This document shows, piece by piece, positions 62,714-64,000 of a stretch of DNA of 64,000 nt. The notes below the pieces were generated by a model, which was given only the letters and a program-made list of their open reading frames with translations, was not told where the DNA came from and did no database searches. Numbering within the stretch: the stretch's first letter is position 1; every line of letters begins with the position of its first letter. The stretch is taken from assembly GCF_017654605.1 (NCBI RefSeq), contig NZ_CP072113.1:1922001-1986000 (forward strand), given 5' to 3'. The position numbers and the translations under genes were made by a program. The stretch comes from Yimella sp. cx-51. Its GTDB lineage: Bacteria > Actinomycetota > Actinomycetes > Actinomycetales > Dermatophilaceae.

Positions 62714-63471
62714 GCGGGTTGTCGGCTGAGGGTGTGCGATTCCGGTACGGCCGCACCGACGTCCTGCACGGAGTCGATCTGCACGCTGCACCGGGCAAGG
62801 TCACCGGACTCGTCGGCCCCAACGGCAGCGGCAAGACGACACTGCTGCGCCTCCTCTTCGGAGCTCTCACTCCAACGGCTGGCACGGTGAGCATCGACGG
62901 CCGCCCACTGCAGACCCTCGAACGCAGCGAACTTGCGCGGTCGATGTCGGTGGTGGTGCAGGAGGATTCGGGCGATACCGCGCTGAACGTGGCCGAGGTC
63001 GTCCTGCTCGGCCGGCTGCCACACCATTCCGTGCTCGGCAGTTACACCACCGACGACCACGACATCGCCTACGACGCGCTGCGCCGGGTCGGGGCCGACC
63101 ACCTGGTCGAACGGGACCTCAGTGAACTCTCCGGCGGTGAACGTCAACGAGTGATGGTCGCTCGCGCACTCACCCAACAGCCGCGGTATCTGCTGCTGGA
63201 CGAACCGACCAACCACCTCGACATCCGGTTCCAGCACGAGATCCTGGGCCTCACCGCGTTGGCCGACACCACGGTCGTCGTCCTGCACGACCTCAACCTC
63301 GCCGCCCGCTACTGCGATGACCTGGTGGTGCTGCAGCAGGGACGTGTGGTGGCCTCCGGCACGCCGACCACCGTGCTGACGCCAGAACTGATCGCACAGG
63401 TGTACCGGGTGCGAGCCACCGTCGTCGCCGACGGCGACATCCCACAGTTCGTGTTCGCGCCCCCGAGGTGA
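62710..63471 (+). CDS. ABC importer ATPase (FepC/BtuD type)
   Basis: 253-aa nucleotide-binding subunit. Walker A GPNGSGKTTLL (35-45), Q-loop VVVQEDSGD, signature LSGGERQRV, Walker B YLLLDEPTNHLD and H-loop VVVLHDLN are all intact. The GTG start overlaps the binding-protein stop as GTGA, so the three subunits are made together. Context: the class II RNR elsewhere in the window needs B12, which makes a cobalamin importer attractive, but there is no cobalamin riboswitch here. Confidence 0.95.
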   Translation: MSGLSAEGVRFRYGRTDVLHGVDLHAAPGKVTGLVGPNGSGKTTLLRLLFGALTPTAGTVSIDGRPLQTLERSELARSMSVVVQEDSGDTALNVAEVVLLGRLPHHSVLGSYTTDDHDIAYDALRRVGADHLVERDLSELSGGERQRVMVARALTQQPRYLLLDEPTNHLDIRFQHEILGLTALADTTVVVLHDLNLAARYCDDLVVLQQGRVVASGTPTTVLTPELIAQVYRVRATVVADGDIPQFVFAPPR

Positions 63472-63508
63472 ACTGACGGCGCTCGCCGCGGATCTGCGCG
63501 GCTGGAAC

Positions 63509-64000
63509 TCAGCTGGTCGACCGGATGGCGAAATCGGCGAGTGCGGCCTCCAGGCCGGGGTTGACCTTGGCGTGCACATGCGTGCCTTCGCCGGTGTGCT
63601 CGCTGCTGATCACTTCGGCCTCGTCGTGCAACCGGCTGAGCAGGTCGCCGCGGTCGTAGGGCAGCATCACCTCGACGCGGATCTGCGGACGCGGCAATTC
63701 GCGGGCGATGAGTTCGCGCAGTTCGGCGAAACCGGCTCCGGTGCGGGCCGACACTGCGATCGCGTACTTCTCCTCGCGCAGCAGCTGGTCGACGACCTCG
63801 GGGTCAGCGACATCGGCCTTGTTGATGACGATGACCTCTTTGACGTCGGTCGCACCGACCTCAGCCAACACCTCTCGCACGGCGCTGATCTGCGCCCGCG
63901 GGTCGGGGTGTGAGCCGTCGACGACGTGCAGCAGGAGGTCTGAATCAGCCACCTCTTCCAGCGTGGAGCGGAAGGCCTCGACGAGTTGGTGCGGCAGATT
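63509..64000 (-). CDS. hflX: GTPase HflX, C-terminal part
   Basis: Ribosome-splitting GTPase that rescues stalled ribosomes. Only the last 163 residues are in the window; the gene begins past the right edge. NLPHQLVEAFRSTLEEVADS is the G-domain segment after DTVGFI, then VVDGSHPD, INKAD (G4) and VSARTG (G5), and the HflX-specific C-terminal domain with VMLPYDRGDLLSRLHDEA. It is convergent with the ABC importer operon, 37 bases away. Confidence 0.94.
   Translation of the reverse strand, partial: NLPHQLVEAFRSTLEEVADSDLLLHVVDGSHPDPRAQISAVREVLAEVGATDVKEVIVINKADVADPEVVDQLLREEKYAIAVSARTGAGFAELRELIARELPRPQIRVEVMLPYDRGDLLSRLHDEAEVISSEHTGEGTHVHAKVNPGLEAALADFAIRSTS

Overview
The window is a 64 kb stretch of high-GC actinobacterial chromosome. 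Gene content points to Micrococcales, and my best guess is Dermacoccaceae or Intrasporangiaceae; I cannot name the genus. The reasons are an mraZ-rsmH-ftsL-ftsI-murF-mraY division cluster, a HrdB-type sigma factor with an Ala/Lys-rich N-terminus, SAM-IV riboswitches, a B12-dependent RNR paired with NrdR, lexA divergent from a LysM gene, and frequent GTG starts with ATGA/GTGA overlaps. Nearly every base is accounted for by ordinary chromosomal genes. I see no tRNA, rRNA, CRISPR array, insertion sequence, prophage or attachment site.

Layout, left to right. 1-6.2 kb (minus): mraZ, rsmH, ftsL, ftsI, murF and the start of mraY, running off the left edge; murE is absent from its usual place between ftsI and murF. 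6.4-10.9 kb (plus): a translationally coupled moxR, DUF58, transglutaminase operon. 11-16.5 kb (minus): sigA, a universal stress protein, metX with a SAM-IV riboswitch, a DUF4192 gene and an EcsC-family gene. 16.7-19.4 kb (plus): a membrane protein with a long GYGQQ-repeat tail and a PolA-like polymerase. 19.5-26.5 kb (minus): PAC2 protein, HrpA helicase, a lipoprotein and a RIO1-type kinase. 26.7-28.2 kb (plus): a second SAM-IV riboswitch and metY. 28.3-37.7 kb (minus): DUF445 protein, a lipoprotein, serA, a DUF3349-cytochrome P450 fusion, a small membrane protein, a Pit phosphate permease, a HAD-PlsC fusion and a lipase-like hydrolase.

37.7-38.8 kb (plus) is a beta-lactamase-fold lipoprotein. 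38.9-43.2 kb (minus) carries nrdJ, nrdR and a LysM division-inhibitor candidate; lexA follows on the plus strand, with four LexA-box-like sites between the last two. 44.3-46.2 kb holds a sirtuin and a divergent LysR regulator. 46.2-53.4 kb (minus) is comEC, comEA, degV and leuS. 53.7-54.9 kb is a geranylgeranyl-reductase-family flavoprotein, then rpsT and holA (minus), purU (plus), and a PAP2 phosphatase with a DinG-type helicase (minus). 60.6-63.5 kb (plus) is an iron/B12-type ABC importer whose promoter region contains a 27-bp perfect palindrome. The window ends inside hflX (minus).

How they fit together: one end is cell-wall synthesis and division; methionine synthesis is split into two separately riboswitch-controlled genes; DNA-damage and dNTP functions (lexA, LysM protein, nrdR-nrdJ, DinG, HrpA, holA, PolA-like) recur. 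The observations most worth testing are the DUF3349-P450 fusion inside a phosphate-transporter operon, the 27-bp palindrome, the prion-like membrane protein, the missing murE, and a DUF445 gene whose best ribosome-binding site precedes an ATC codon.
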